Positions 26,166-33,812 of a stretch of 64,000 bases of DNA are shown here, piece after piece. The notes under the pieces are model-generated. The model was not told the DNA's origin, did no database searches, and worked only from the letters and a program-made list of their open reading frames with translations. Source of the DNA: WHTK01 sp963711035 (GTDB lineage: Bacteria > Chloroflexota > Dehalococcoidia > DSTF01 > WHTK01). The stretch spans positions 1 to 64,000 of the forward strand of contig CAVQCN010000005.1 in NCBI GenBank assembly GCA_963711035.1, in the 5' to 3' direction. Both the position numbers and the translations under genes were made by a program. Each line of letters opens with the position of its first letter. Position 1 is the first letter of the stretch.

Positions 26166-26378
26166 CTACGAGTTGGCGCTGTTGAGCTTGTCAGCGATGG
26201 CCTGGAACGTGTCGCCGATGGCACTGGTCATCGTGCTGGCGAGAGCGATGACGACCAGCGAGATCAGGGCGATGATCAGCGCGTACTCGACCAGAGTCTG
26301 GCCTTCTTCGCGGTGGTCGTCGACGAGGGCGGCGACAGTCGACACAACGTTGTTCACGAGGTTGCTAATGAAGCGCAT
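26166..26378 (-). CDS. flp: Flp-family pilin 1 (probable major pilin)
   Basis: A 70-aa type IVb prepilin: leader to Gly26, then QTLVEYALIIALISLVVIAL, matching the Flp/Fap processing motif, and a short polar tail. It is the first structural gene after a long leader, has the strong site AAGGAGAAAAG before its ATG, and is followed by a terminator. High expression relative to the assembly genes is therefore expected, as for a major pilin. It forms the adhesive Flp fibre at the cell surface. Confidence 0.88.
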   Translation of the reverse strand: MRFISNLVNNVVSTVAALVDDHREEGQTLVEYALIIALISLVVIALASTMTSAIGDTFQAIADKLNSANS

Positions 26379-26725
26379 GTTCTTTTCTCCTTGTGCTTTT
26401 TCTACTAAGTGCTTTGTCCGCTTTGGGATTAGACCGATCCGTGGTCAGCTCCCCCGATGTCTTCGTCCTCGAGCCTTCAACGGTCCCTCCGTGCCGTCTC
26501 GAGAACTCGCAGGCTGCTTCGCTTCGATCGTCCCTAGGCGATACCTCCGTCTTCCGGTCACCGCATCAATGGCAGATGACCTTGGGTCTCACATTTGAGT
26601 ATTCGGCAGCCTCCCCGGCGTCCTGAAGGGTTCTCCCTTATGCCGATGAGAACTTTCTGGTTTAGGGCCGTTAGGCCTCCGACAGGCACTCCAGACGGAC
26701 TGCATGTTGGGCTTTGGTTAGCCCC
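26379..26725 (-). promoter_or_regulatory. Long leader of the pilin operon with a structured motif
   Basis: About 350 bp without a gene. Between 26591 and 26650 (minus strand) lies CATAAGGGAGAACCCTT followed by CAGGACGCCGGGGAGGC and a CCGAA; similar sequences occur upstream of the CAP gene (32866-32925) and the VWA gene (30221-30290). A small inverted repeat, GGGCTTTGGTTAGCCC, sits at 26709-26724; 30072-30087 is one base different. No known riboswitch class fits. Confidence 0.4.
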
Positions 26726-26911
26726 CTACGCCGCCCTCAGCGACTCCTGTCCGTCTCCCAGCTGTAGCAGCCGCGCTCGCAATTCGCTCACGAACTGCAA
26801 AGACGGCGCGACATGTAGCGGCAGAGGCCGCACAAGCTTTGCGGTCGCTTCTCGCTCCGGATCGAGGCGCGGCACCTGAGGCTGCTGCATCTTCTTGGCC
26901 ATCTCCTTCAC
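26726..26911 (-). CDS. Small protein following the ECF sigma factor (61 aa)
   Basis: I do not recognise this protein. It has a basic helical N-terminus (KEMAKKMQQPQVPRL), then a Leu/Val/Pro-rich region and SLQFVSELRARLLQLG. The GTG start has GGAGGGATC seven bases upstream, a strong ribosome binding site, and it begins 30 bases after the sigma-factor stop. By position it could be a short regulator of the sigma factor, but it has no membrane helix or zinc-binding HxxxCxxC motif typical of ECF anti-sigma factors. Confidence 0.5.
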   Translation of the reverse strand: MKEMAKKMQQPQVPRLDPEREATAKLVRPLPLHVAPSLQFVSELRARLLQLGDGQESLRAA

Positions 26912-26940
26912 GTTGATCCCTCCGGGGCCCGTGGGCCTCC

Positions 26941-27561
26941 CTACCCGGTGAACTGTTCCTGGCTCGCCATGATCTTTCTGAGATTTCCCAGCGCGCGATG
27001 CTGAATGACGCGAACCGCTGGCACGCTCTTGCCGATTACGGCCGCGACCTCGCGGTAGTCGAGTTCCTCCACGAAGCGCAGCATGATCACCTGGCGTTGC
27101 TCGTCGCGCAGCCGCAGGACGGCCTCACGGACGCTTTTTTCCTCGCTGGACTGCACCAAGACTTGCTCCGGATTCGTGCCGGACTTCTGGTCCTCGTACG
27201 TGTCCTCCAACTCGCTGTGATCGCGCTTGGATCGCAGATAGCTCACCGTCAGGTTGTGAGCGATGCGCAGCAGCCAGGCGGCGAAGGGAGCACCACGTTC
27301 CTTGTAGCGGCCAATCGCTTCCCAGGCTTTGAGAAAGGTCTGGGCAGTAAGGTCTTCCGTCTCCTTGCTGTCGCCGATCAGGTAGTAGATGTGGCGATAG
27401 ACCCTGACTACGTTGCGGTCGTAGAGCTCGGCAAATGCAGCGGTGTCGCGTTGAATGGCTTGCTGGACAAGCTCTCGCTCCTCCTCGCGCGCCTTGCGTG
27501 CCGCTTCTTCTGCGCTCTGATCCGAATCCGCTTCAGTGGTCTCGTAAGAAAAGGAAGCCAT
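26941..27561 (-). CDS. ECF-family RNA polymerase sigma factor
   Basis: The 206-aa protein has region 2 (ELYDRNVVRVYRHIYYLIGD, then TEDLTAQTFLKAWEAIGRY) and region 4 (LRDEQRQVIMLRFVEELDYR with a following helix-turn-helix EVAAVIGKSVPAVRVIQHRA). The first ~35 residues are a Glu/Arg-rich helix. It lies directly upstream of the pilus genes on the same strand, so it may drive the pilin operon. Target promoters are unknown. Confidence 0.9.
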   Translation of the reverse strand: MASFSYETTEADSDQSAEEAARKAREEERELVQQAIQRDTAAFAELYDRNVVRVYRHIYYLIGDSKETEDLTAQTFLKAWEAIGRYKERGAPFAAWLLRIAHNLTVSYLRSKRDHSELEDTYEDQKSGTNPEQVLVQSSEEKSVREAVLRLRDEQRQVIMLRFVEELDYREVAAVIGKSVPAVRVIQHRALGNLRKIMASQEQFTG

Positions 27562-27614
27562 GGCTGGAAAACTCCTCTATGAGAAGTTCGACCGTTCGCT
27601 GAGTCTCTAAAGGC

Positions 27615-29960
27615 CTAATCGGTGCCGGTGCGCCAAGCAGTTTCGCCAGGGCTGTCCGAATCGTCGTTGGCAGGCATATCAGCGGGGGTGTTAGCGGAGC
27701 GCTGTGGTTCGTGCAGAGATGCCTCTTCGAGCGCCTTGAGCGCCTGCAGCGTCTCCTCGTCGATCTCTACCGGCTCTGCATCCAAGCCCGCCTCAGCGTC
27801 CACAAGGCGCGTCCAGGCGTCCGTGATGTTCACCACGGGTGCTACCTCGGACGGAGGCGCAGCAGTATCGTCAGCGAGCCGATCACCGGCCTCTGTCGGC
27901 ACGGATGAATCCTCGACGGGCGTAGCGGGCGGCTCTGCGGTGGGAGGGTCTGGCTCGACCGCGGGGTCGTTGGTGGGCGGAACGCCAGACATATCCGGTT
28001 CGCTCCACATGCTGGCCAGCGTCCTCTGGTTGGAGGGAGCCTGCTCGGGAGCATCAGTCGCCGCTTTGGCGATGGCCTGCTGACGCTCCCATCTCTCCTG
28101 CAGCGCCTTGTCTTCGAACTCCTGCAGCGAATGAGCCGTCTCCTCATCCACCGTTTCCGGCTCTGCCGGCGGCTGCTCCTCCTCAGTGGGTACTTCGGCT
28201 ACGTTGGGTACTTCGTTCTGGAAGAGGACGCGATACGCGCCGAGACGGAAATCCTCACCATCGGCAAGCAAGAGCCAGCCGCTGGTGACGCCCTCCGTCG
28301 CCATAGCGCTCAGAGTGGTGAGCTTGTGGTAGACGAGACGCCCCTTTTGTACCCAGAGACGAGCCTCCTCCGCCGCAATTCGGCCCTCGGCGTCCTCCAC
28401 GCGGATGTCGCAGGTGGCGCCGGTACCCAGGGTGAGAGGAGCGGTGCCGATCAGATAGTCGTGGATGGCAGAGAGATCGCCGTTCTTGACCGCGTTCTCG
28501 TCCATGACGACGATCCGGCCCAGGACGCGGTTCTGAGGTACCGGCGCCTGCGGCCGGGCTCGCTCCGGCCAGTCCTCCGGCGGCGCCATGGTGCTCGTAA
28601 GGTCACGGCTAGCCCAGGGCCGTATGCGGTGCCCAGCGTAGCCCGCGCTGCTACGCTGGCGGCGCCGCAATATCTTCAGCCCCATGTAACCGCCGCCGCC
28701 GATCAGCCCCAGGATGAGGACGATGGGCAGCAGCGTGACGAACAGCTTGATGAGCTTGCTGAAGCCGCTCTCGTGCGGCGGCGGTGGCACGATGAAGGTG
28801 ACGATTGTCTCGCCCTGGCCGCCCGCGGCATCGGTACCGACGACCTTCAAGATGTGGGCACCGGGAACCAAGCTGGCTCCATCGATCTGATACGCGAGTG
28901 AATCGCTGGTGGAGGTGTGGACGACCTTGTCGTCGACCAGGTACTCGACCTTGACGAGCGACACGCCATCAGGAGCCTTCGGCGTCACTGCAAGCGTCCC
29001 GCTGAGCTTCTGTCCCGGCTTCAGGCCCGAAACCGTTATGTTAAAACTGGGTCCCGTGGCACCAGAAAGGGGCTCGAGAGTCCGCTGCGTGGTCACGCTA
29101 TTGGAGCGCACGGTCAGCTTGACCTCGAGCTGGCTGCGCCCCGTGCGGTCTATCGTTTCAGGAACGGTGATGTGCAGGACGTACTGATTTTGAATCTGGG
29201 TAGCGAGATCCGAGTAAGCCGAGGCGAGCGCTGCCGGCGTCGCTGCCTGCAGCAGCCTTCCACCACTTAGCGACGTGATCTGATCAAGGAAGTCCTTATC
29301 GATCTCATTGCCGAGACCCACCGCCACGATCGGCACGCCGCCGGCGCCAGCTGCCTGGAGAGCAGCATTGCGCTCGTCGCTGTTGACGGTCTCGACACCG
29401 TCGCTGAGCAATACCACGAGGCGTTGGCTGGCGGTCGATTCAGCCGCCTTCTGCGATGCGGCGATCACCGCGTCGTACAGTGCGGTGTCACCCTGCGGCG
29501 TAAGGTTGGCGATCGCCTGGTTCAAGACGTCGTGATCAGACGTGAAGTTCTGCACGACATTGACCTGCGAGTCGAAGCTCATGACCGCGACCTGATCTTC
29601 GGGTCCAAGGTCGCTGACGAATCCCAGCATGGCTTGCTTCGCCTGCGCGATCGGGTTGCCTGCCATGCTGCCACTGGCATCGACGAGCAGCACGACGCCC
29701 GTGGAAAGACGAGACGAGTCCGCCTCAACCGACGTAATCGGCGTATCGACGCCATCGACGGTGGCGCTGAAGTTGGCCGCCGATAGGCCGGTCATCGGCA
29801 GGTTCTTGATGTCGTAGGCACTGACGACAGCAGTGATCTCGCCGGGCTGCTCCTCGACCGTGTCGATCACGACACTTTGCGGATCGTAGGCCTGCACAGC
29901 CGGCACCAGAGCCACGCCCAGCATGACGATAGCTGCGAGAAAGACAGGGATTCGCCTCAA
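27615..29960 (-). CDS. Exported VWA-domain protein with one membrane helix and FHA-like C-terminus
   Basis: The 781-aa protein has a Sec signal (residues 1-24, cleaved near VQA), and a VWA domain at ~85-265 whose MIDAS DASGSM is at 94-99, with later Thr and Asp positions present. An Ig-like segment (~300-395) follows, then a membrane helix (~405-430). The cytoplasmic tail has an FHA-like domain (~485-600; DYLIGTAPLTLGTGATCDIR) and a long acidic Pro/Glu-rich end. It could sense surface contact outside and phospho-peptides inside. It is 53 bases from the sigma gene, so may be co-transcribed with it. Confidence 0.8.
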   Translation of the reverse strand: MRRIPVFLAAIVMLGVALVPAVQAYDPQSVVIDTVEEQPGEITAVVSAYDIKNLPMTGLSAANFSATVDGVDTPITSVEADSSRLSTGVVLLVDASGSMAGNPIAQAKQAMLGFVSDLGPEDQVAVMSFDSQVNVVQNFTSDHDVLNQAIANLTPQGDTALYDAVIAASQKAAESTASQRLVVLLSDGVETVNSDERNAALQAAGAGGVPIVAVGLGNEIDKDFLDQITSLSGGRLLQAATPAALASAYSDLATQIQNQYVLHITVPETIDRTGRSQLEVKLTVRSNSVTTQRTLEPLSGATGPSFNITVSGLKPGQKLSGTLAVTPKAPDGVSLVKVEYLVDDKVVHTSTSDSLAYQIDGASLVPGAHILKVVGTDAAGGQGETIVTFIVPPPPHESGFSKLIKLFVTLLPIVLILGLIGGGGYMGLKILRRRQRSSAGYAGHRIRPWASRDLTSTMAPPEDWPERARPQAPVPQNRVLGRIVVMDENAVKNGDLSAIHDYLIGTAPLTLGTGATCDIRVEDAEGRIAAEEARLWVQKGRLVYHKLTTLSAMATEGVTSGWLLLADGEDFRLGAYRVLFQNEVPNVAEVPTEEEQPPAEPETVDEETAHSLQEFEDKALQERWERQQAIAKAATDAPEQAPSNQRTLASMWSEPDMSGVPPTNDPAVEPDPPTAEPPATPVEDSSVPTEAGDRLADDTAAPPSEVAPVVNITDAWTRLVDAEAGLDAEPVEIDEETLQALKALEEASLHEPQRSANTPADMPANDDSDSPGETAWRTGTD

Positions 29961-30473
29961 GTCGATAAACCTCTACAGAAGTCTTCGGCAAAAAGCGTCT
30001 AGTCTTTTGGCCTGCCGCAGCGCGATTCATGCAGCTTCGGGCGCCGCAGTGAAGGCGCTGGCTTAGATTTTGGGCTTTGCTTAGCCCCTCCTGGGCCTCT
30101 GCGTGTCAAAGTTGCGGTACCTAACCTTGACTTAACGCGCAACGTTATGGCAGCATAGTCCAGCCTAGAGACCGGGGCGTGGTTTAGCGTACTCGGGAAC
30201 TAGTAGGGCTAATCAGAACACAAAGCTGATAGGCCATTTCGGTTAGACCGCTCCCCGTCCTTCGTTTGAAGGACGTATGACCATCGGGGACGGACCGGAG
30301 ACTTGAGGCACAGGAGGCGGGGCCTGGGCCGCAGTCTCCGGTCCTCCGCCCCGTCTTTCGGAATCCCTACAACTACTACCCCAAACGACGTTACAGCCTA
30401 CGGTATTCGTGCCTTCCTGCCGAAAATTCGTACGTACAGGATTATTGTGCCCACGGCAGGAGACTCAGCCTAT
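29961..30473. promoter_or_regulatory. Divergent intergenic region with strong hairpins
   Basis: About 510 bp between the divergent VWA and AAA genes. On the plus strand a 12-bp perfect pair GGACCGGAGACT (30292-30303) and AGTCTCCGGTCC (30333-30344) lies 130 bases before the AAA gene; just upstream is CCCCGTCC...GGGGACGG enclosing GTCCTTCgtttGAAGGAC. On the minus strand the same area matches the leader motif upstream of the pilin and CAP genes. TTGGGCTTTGCTTAGCCCC at 30070-30088 nearly repeats the element at 26707-26725. Nothing here encodes a protein. Confidence 0.45.
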
Positions 30474-31844
30474 ATGGAAACCCTCACGCAAGCCAGTCCA
30501 CAGTCGCTTGACTCGGTGACTCGCGACGAGTTTGAGACGCCCTTTCGCGTCCAGCCGATCACTATCGAGGAGACCGGCCTTGGCATCGGCCAGGTCATCG
30601 ACCTGTGCGTCAAGACGATCTACTTCGCCGGTAGGCCTTCCGCTCGGGAGATCTGTGAATCGTTAGCGCTCTCCTTCAACGTTATGGAGGGCATCCTCGC
30701 ATTCCTGAAGCGGGAGCAGTACGTCGAGACGGTCGGCTCCTCCGGCCTCGGCGAGCAGCAGTACCAATACGCGCTGACCGACAAGGGCGTTGAGAAGGCC
30801 GCCGAAGCCCTCGATCGCAACCAGTACGTCGGTCCTGCGCCGGTGCCGTTCGAGCAATGGGTGAGCGTGGTGTACGAGCAGTCAATCCGCATGCTGCGGG
30901 TGGACGGTTCGATCGTGGATCACGCGTTAGACGACCTCGTCCTGAGCGACACGACGCGCAACCTGGTAGGTCCGGCCGTCAACTCCGGCCGCTCCCTCCT
31001 GCTGTACGGCGATCCCGGCAACGGCAAGAGCTCGATCGCCAAGGGCATCGGCCGCATGCTGAGCGGCAACATCCTGATCCCGCACGCCATCGACGTCGGT
31101 GGCCAGACGATCCGCGTCTTCGACCCCCGCGTGCACGAACCGATACGCGAGCCCAACATCGAAGAGCAGCGCAAGGGCTTCGTGCCGGTGCGACCAGAGC
31201 ACCGCCGCGATACGCGCTGGTTGATCTGCCGCCGTCCTCTGATCATGACCGGCGGCGAGCTCACCCTCGCCGACCTCGAGCTGAAGTACTCACCCCAGTC
31301 GAAGTTCTACATCGCGCCGCTGCAGATCAAGGCGAATTGCGGCATCCTGGTCATCGACGACTTCGGGCGCCAGCTGGTGCAGCCGAAGGAGTTGCTCAAT
31401 CGCTGGATTATCCCGATGGAGGCGCGCGTCGACCATCTCTCACTGCTCAGCGGTGAGACCATCGAGATACCATTCGAGTTACTGCTCGTCTTCTCGACCA
31501 ACATCCCGCCGGGTCAACTTGGTGACGAGGCGTTCTTCCGCCGTATTCGCCACAAGATCGAGGTGGGCGACCCGGACGAGAACGGCTTCCTCGAGATCCT
31601 GCGCAAGGTCTGCGAAAAGAACCGCATTCCGTACGCACCGGAAGCAGGACGTTACCTGATCGAGCGCTACTACCGCCCCCACCACCGCAACTTCCGCGGC
31701 GTCCACCCGCGTGACATCGTCGACCTGCTGATGGACATCGCCAGCTTCCAAGGCCGCCAGCCCGACTTCACCCCAGAGTGGATCGACCTGGCCTGTGCTT
31801 CCTACTTCATCGACGACAAGCACGAGTCGGCGCCGGTCCTCTAG
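30474..31844 (+). CDS. AAA ATPase with winged-helix-like N-terminus
   Basis: The 456-aa protein is a cytoplasmic P-loop ATPase: Walker A GDPGNGKS (179-186) and Walker B ILVIDDFG (~291-298). Residues ~25-120 look like a winged helix (a LSFNVMEGILAFLKREQYVE helix pair and a QYQYALTDKGVEKA beta hairpin). The family is seen near Tad/Flp loci in several phyla but its job is not settled. It is divergent from the VWA gene; AAA/VWA pairs often act together as chaperones (MoxR-like), though this is not a typical MoxR. The ATG at 30474 has AGGAG upstream; the open frame further 5' is not needed. Confidence 0.8.
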   Translation: METLTQASPQSLDSVTRDEFETPFRVQPITIEETGLGIGQVIDLCVKTIYFAGRPSAREICESLALSFNVMEGILAFLKREQYVETVGSSGLGEQQYQYALTDKGVEKAAEALDRNQYVGPAPVPFEQWVSVVYEQSIRMLRVDGSIVDHALDDLVLSDTTRNLVGPAVNSGRSLLLYGDPGNGKSSIAKGIGRMLSGNILIPHAIDVGGQTIRVFDPRVHEPIREPNIEEQRKGFVPVRPEHRRDTRWLICRRPLIMTGGELTLADLELKYSPQSKFYIAPLQIKANCGILVIDDFGRQLVQPKELLNRWIIPMEARVDHLSLLSGETIEIPFELLLVFSTNIPPGQLGDEAFFRRIRHKIEVGDPDENGFLEILRKVCEKNRIPYAPEAGRYLIERYYRPHHRNFRGVHPRDIVDLLMDIASFQGRQPDFTPEWIDLACASYFIDDKHESAPVL

Positions 31845-31863
31845 TCGCACGGCTGCTCGCAAG

Positions 31864-31897
31864 AAGAAAGGGAGGGCCTGACGGCCCTCCCTTTCTT
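31864..31897. terminator. Convergent terminator
   Basis: 15-bp arms AAGAAAGGGAGGGCC (31864-31878) and GGCCCTCCCTTTCTT (31883-31897), loop TGAC, between the AAA gene and the CAP gene that read toward each other. T-rich tails in both directions. Confidence 0.8.
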
Positions 31898-31919
31898 ACA
31901 TCCCTGATGTGACGAGCCG

Positions 31920-32733
31920 CTATCCCGCGAACACCACTGCAAAGTACTTCATACCATTGGCGTCGATCGCCACGCCGATGCCGACGCGGGTGAAGCGCGG
32001 CTCCAGGATGTTCTCGCGGTGCGGAGCGCTGTTCATGAAGCCGGTCATCGCGACTTCCTCGGTCTGATCGTTGGGGTAGTTGTTACGGGCGATGTTCTCT
32101 CCGGCAATCGCGTACGTGTAGCCGGCCGCATCCATCAACGAGAAGGCCGTCTCACCCGACGGTGAGGTGTGCGAGAAGTAGTTCTTGTTCGCCATATCCT
32201 GCGCACGGTGCCGCGCAATCGCCGTCAGCGTGGCATCGATTTGCAAGGCGCCCAGGCCGTTGGCGGCACGCTCCTGAGTTGTGGTCCGCGAACATCGCCT
32301 GTTCCATGGCGTTGAGCGTCGGCGCGGCCGGCGGCGGTGGCGGTACCTGAGTCGGAGTCGGTGGAACCGGTGTTGCCGTGGGCGGCACCGGCGTGGCGGT
32401 GGGCGGAACACGCGTCGCCGTAGGAGGAACCTCAGTTGCGGTTGGCGGGACGGGCGTAGCGGTGGGCGCTACCGCGGTTGCGGTCGGCAGCACCGCCGTG
32501 GCGGTTGGCTGCGGATTGCTCTGGGTACTGGGCACACCCTGCGTTGGCGGCTGGCCACTCGTCGGGGCAGTCGCAGTGGCTGACGGCGTGCCCTCGATGG
32601 GCGCCGCCGGCGGCAGCGGTGAAGTCGTAGACGTCACGGTCGCGCTCGGCGACGCGGTAGACGTGGGCGTCATGTTCACCTCGGCCAGCGGCGCCGCTAC
32701 CGAAGCGTCCTCACCATGGCCCAGGAAATGCAA
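31920..32733 (-). pseudogene. Secreted CAP (SCP/PR1) domain protein, frameshifted
   Basis: Two minus-strand frames together make one protein. The first (to about 32277) encodes a long Thr/Pro/Val linker ending LNAMEQAMFADHN; the second continues QERAANGLGALQID, RAQDMANKNYFSHTSPSG and GENIARNNYP to FAVVFAG, a complete CAP domain with its conserved His/Glu motifs. Removing one base near 32275-32278 restores the frame. The 5' end is also odd: codons just upstream (LALFVAGVLTIAGG) would give a membrane anchor but no ATG, GTG or TTG precedes them in frame. CAP proteins with such linkers are wall-associated. Either the gene is decayed or the assembly has an indel. Confidence 0.75.
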
Positions 32734-32865
32734 ACCGCCGGCAATTGTCAGGACACCGGCGACAAAGAGTGCGAGACTGATCCAACGGAGTCGCGTAGCA
32801 GACCACCCCTCTCACCGCCTGTCAGACGGGAGGCCGGGGGCTGCGTCCTTGCTGCTACGCCCGGG

Positions 32866-32925
32866 CGAACTTGATATCGGGAGACTCGCCCTCGTCCCTA
32901 AGGGTCTCTCCTTAGGTATGTTCGT
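32866..32925 (-). promoter_or_regulatory. Leader motif upstream of the CAP gene
   Basis: On the minus strand: CATA, a hairpin CCTAAGG...CCTTAGG, GGACG, GGGCGAG, then CCGATA. It parallels the order CATA-hairpin-GGACG-GGGGAG-CCGA in the pilin leader. The hairpin sequence differs between sites while pairing is kept, which favours an RNA element. Confidence 0.4.
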
Positions 32926-32972
32926 CCGTCCGCGGGCGTTCCTTAGGGCTGACCGGCCCCGCCTGAGATGTC

Positions 32973-33680
32973 ATGAAGGAAGGAAGGAACGTGCTGGTAG
33001 CGGGAGTAGACGGCTGTCGTGGCGGCTGGCTCGTGGTCATCGCCGCGTGGGACGAGGGATGCGCCATCGAAGCCCTCGATGTCGTGCCCGACTTCGCAAC
33101 GCTGCTGGCGCTGACCAGCACCTGCGACGCGGTCGCCGTCGACATCCCTATAGGCCTGCGCAACGGCGCGCCGCGCAGCGCCGACCTGCTGGCGCGCCGC
33201 ATGCTGGCGCCGCACAAGACCAGCAGCGTCTTCCCGGCGCCGCCGCGCGCGGTCCTCGATGCGACGAGCTACGCCGAAGCCTGCCGCCTCTCACGAGCCG
33301 ACAGCGGCAAATCGATCACCCGGCAGGCGTACAACATCTTCGACAAGGTGCGTGACGCCGATCGCGCCATGACGCCCGCCCTACAGCAGCGCGTCGTCGA
33401 GTCGCATCCCGAGATCGCCTTCCGCGCACTGAACGGCGGCCAGCCCGTCGTCTCGAAGAAGCGGTCAGCAGTTGGCCGCGAAGAGCGCGCCCAGCTGCTT
33501 CACTTGCTTGACACCGACCCGCGCGAGCTGACCGTGCCACGACAGGCAGCCCGCGACGACCTCTACGACGCCTGCGCCCTCACCTACACTGCGCAGCGTC
33601 TGGCAGCGGGCGAGGCGATCCACCTGCCCGCCGAGCCGGAGTACGACGCGCACGGTCTACGAATGGAGATCGTCTACTGA
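32973..33680 (+). CDS. DUF429 family protein (predicted RNase H-like nuclease)
   Basis: The 235-aa protein has the DUF429 signature: GVDGCRGGWL near the N-terminus, AVDIPIGL, and later SHPEIAFRAL with KKR. The conserved Asp and Glu residues fit an RNase H-like fold proposed for the family, but no enzyme activity is established. It has no export signal. The ATG follows a weak site; an AGGAAGGAA stretch lies just inside, so a GTG further in (near 32991) is an alternative start. Confidence 0.8.
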   Translation: MKEGRNVLVAGVDGCRGGWLVVIAAWDEGCAIEALDVVPDFATLLALTSTCDAVAVDIPIGLRNGAPRSADLLARRMLAPHKTSSVFPAPPRAVLDATSYAEACRLSRADSGKSITRQAYNIFDKVRDADRAMTPALQQRVVESHPEIAFRALNGGQPVVSKKRSAVGREERAQLLHLLDTDPRELTVPRQAARDDLYDACALTYTAQRLAAGEAIHLPAEPEYDAHGLRMEIVY

Positions 33681-33694
33681 TGCAGCGTCGTGAG

Positions 33695-33717
33695 GACGGA
33701 GCTAAAGCTTCGTCCCT
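33695..33717. terminator. Terminator-like hairpin after the DUF429 gene
   Basis: GGACGGAGC-TAAA-GCTTCGTCC with one wobble pair, 15 bases after the stop. It lies in the convergent gap before mutL. Confidence 0.5.
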
Positions 33718-33783
33718 ACGAACGCCGCCCTGCCACGCTACGGCGGACGGTCGAGCACAACGTTCCTTCGTTGACGGGTCTAC

Positions 33784-33812
33784 GCGCGGCAACGCGCGGG
33801 ACGCCAGTCCCT
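33784..33812 (-). repeat. Post-stop tandem-hairpin repeat, family R1, inverted copy after mutL
   Basis: Read on the minus strand it is AGGGACTGGCGTCCCGCGC, three bases, then GCCGCGC, starting one base after the mutL TAA. It is the same element as at 9928 and 38293. Confidence 0.75.

Noticed and set aside
26379..26725. A c-di-GMP or c-di-AMP riboswitch in the pilin leader
   Set aside because: I looked for the GEMM core (GGGACGCAAAGCC, CCTAAACC) and the ydaO core (GACAGCTAAC) on both strands; neither is present in the expected form.
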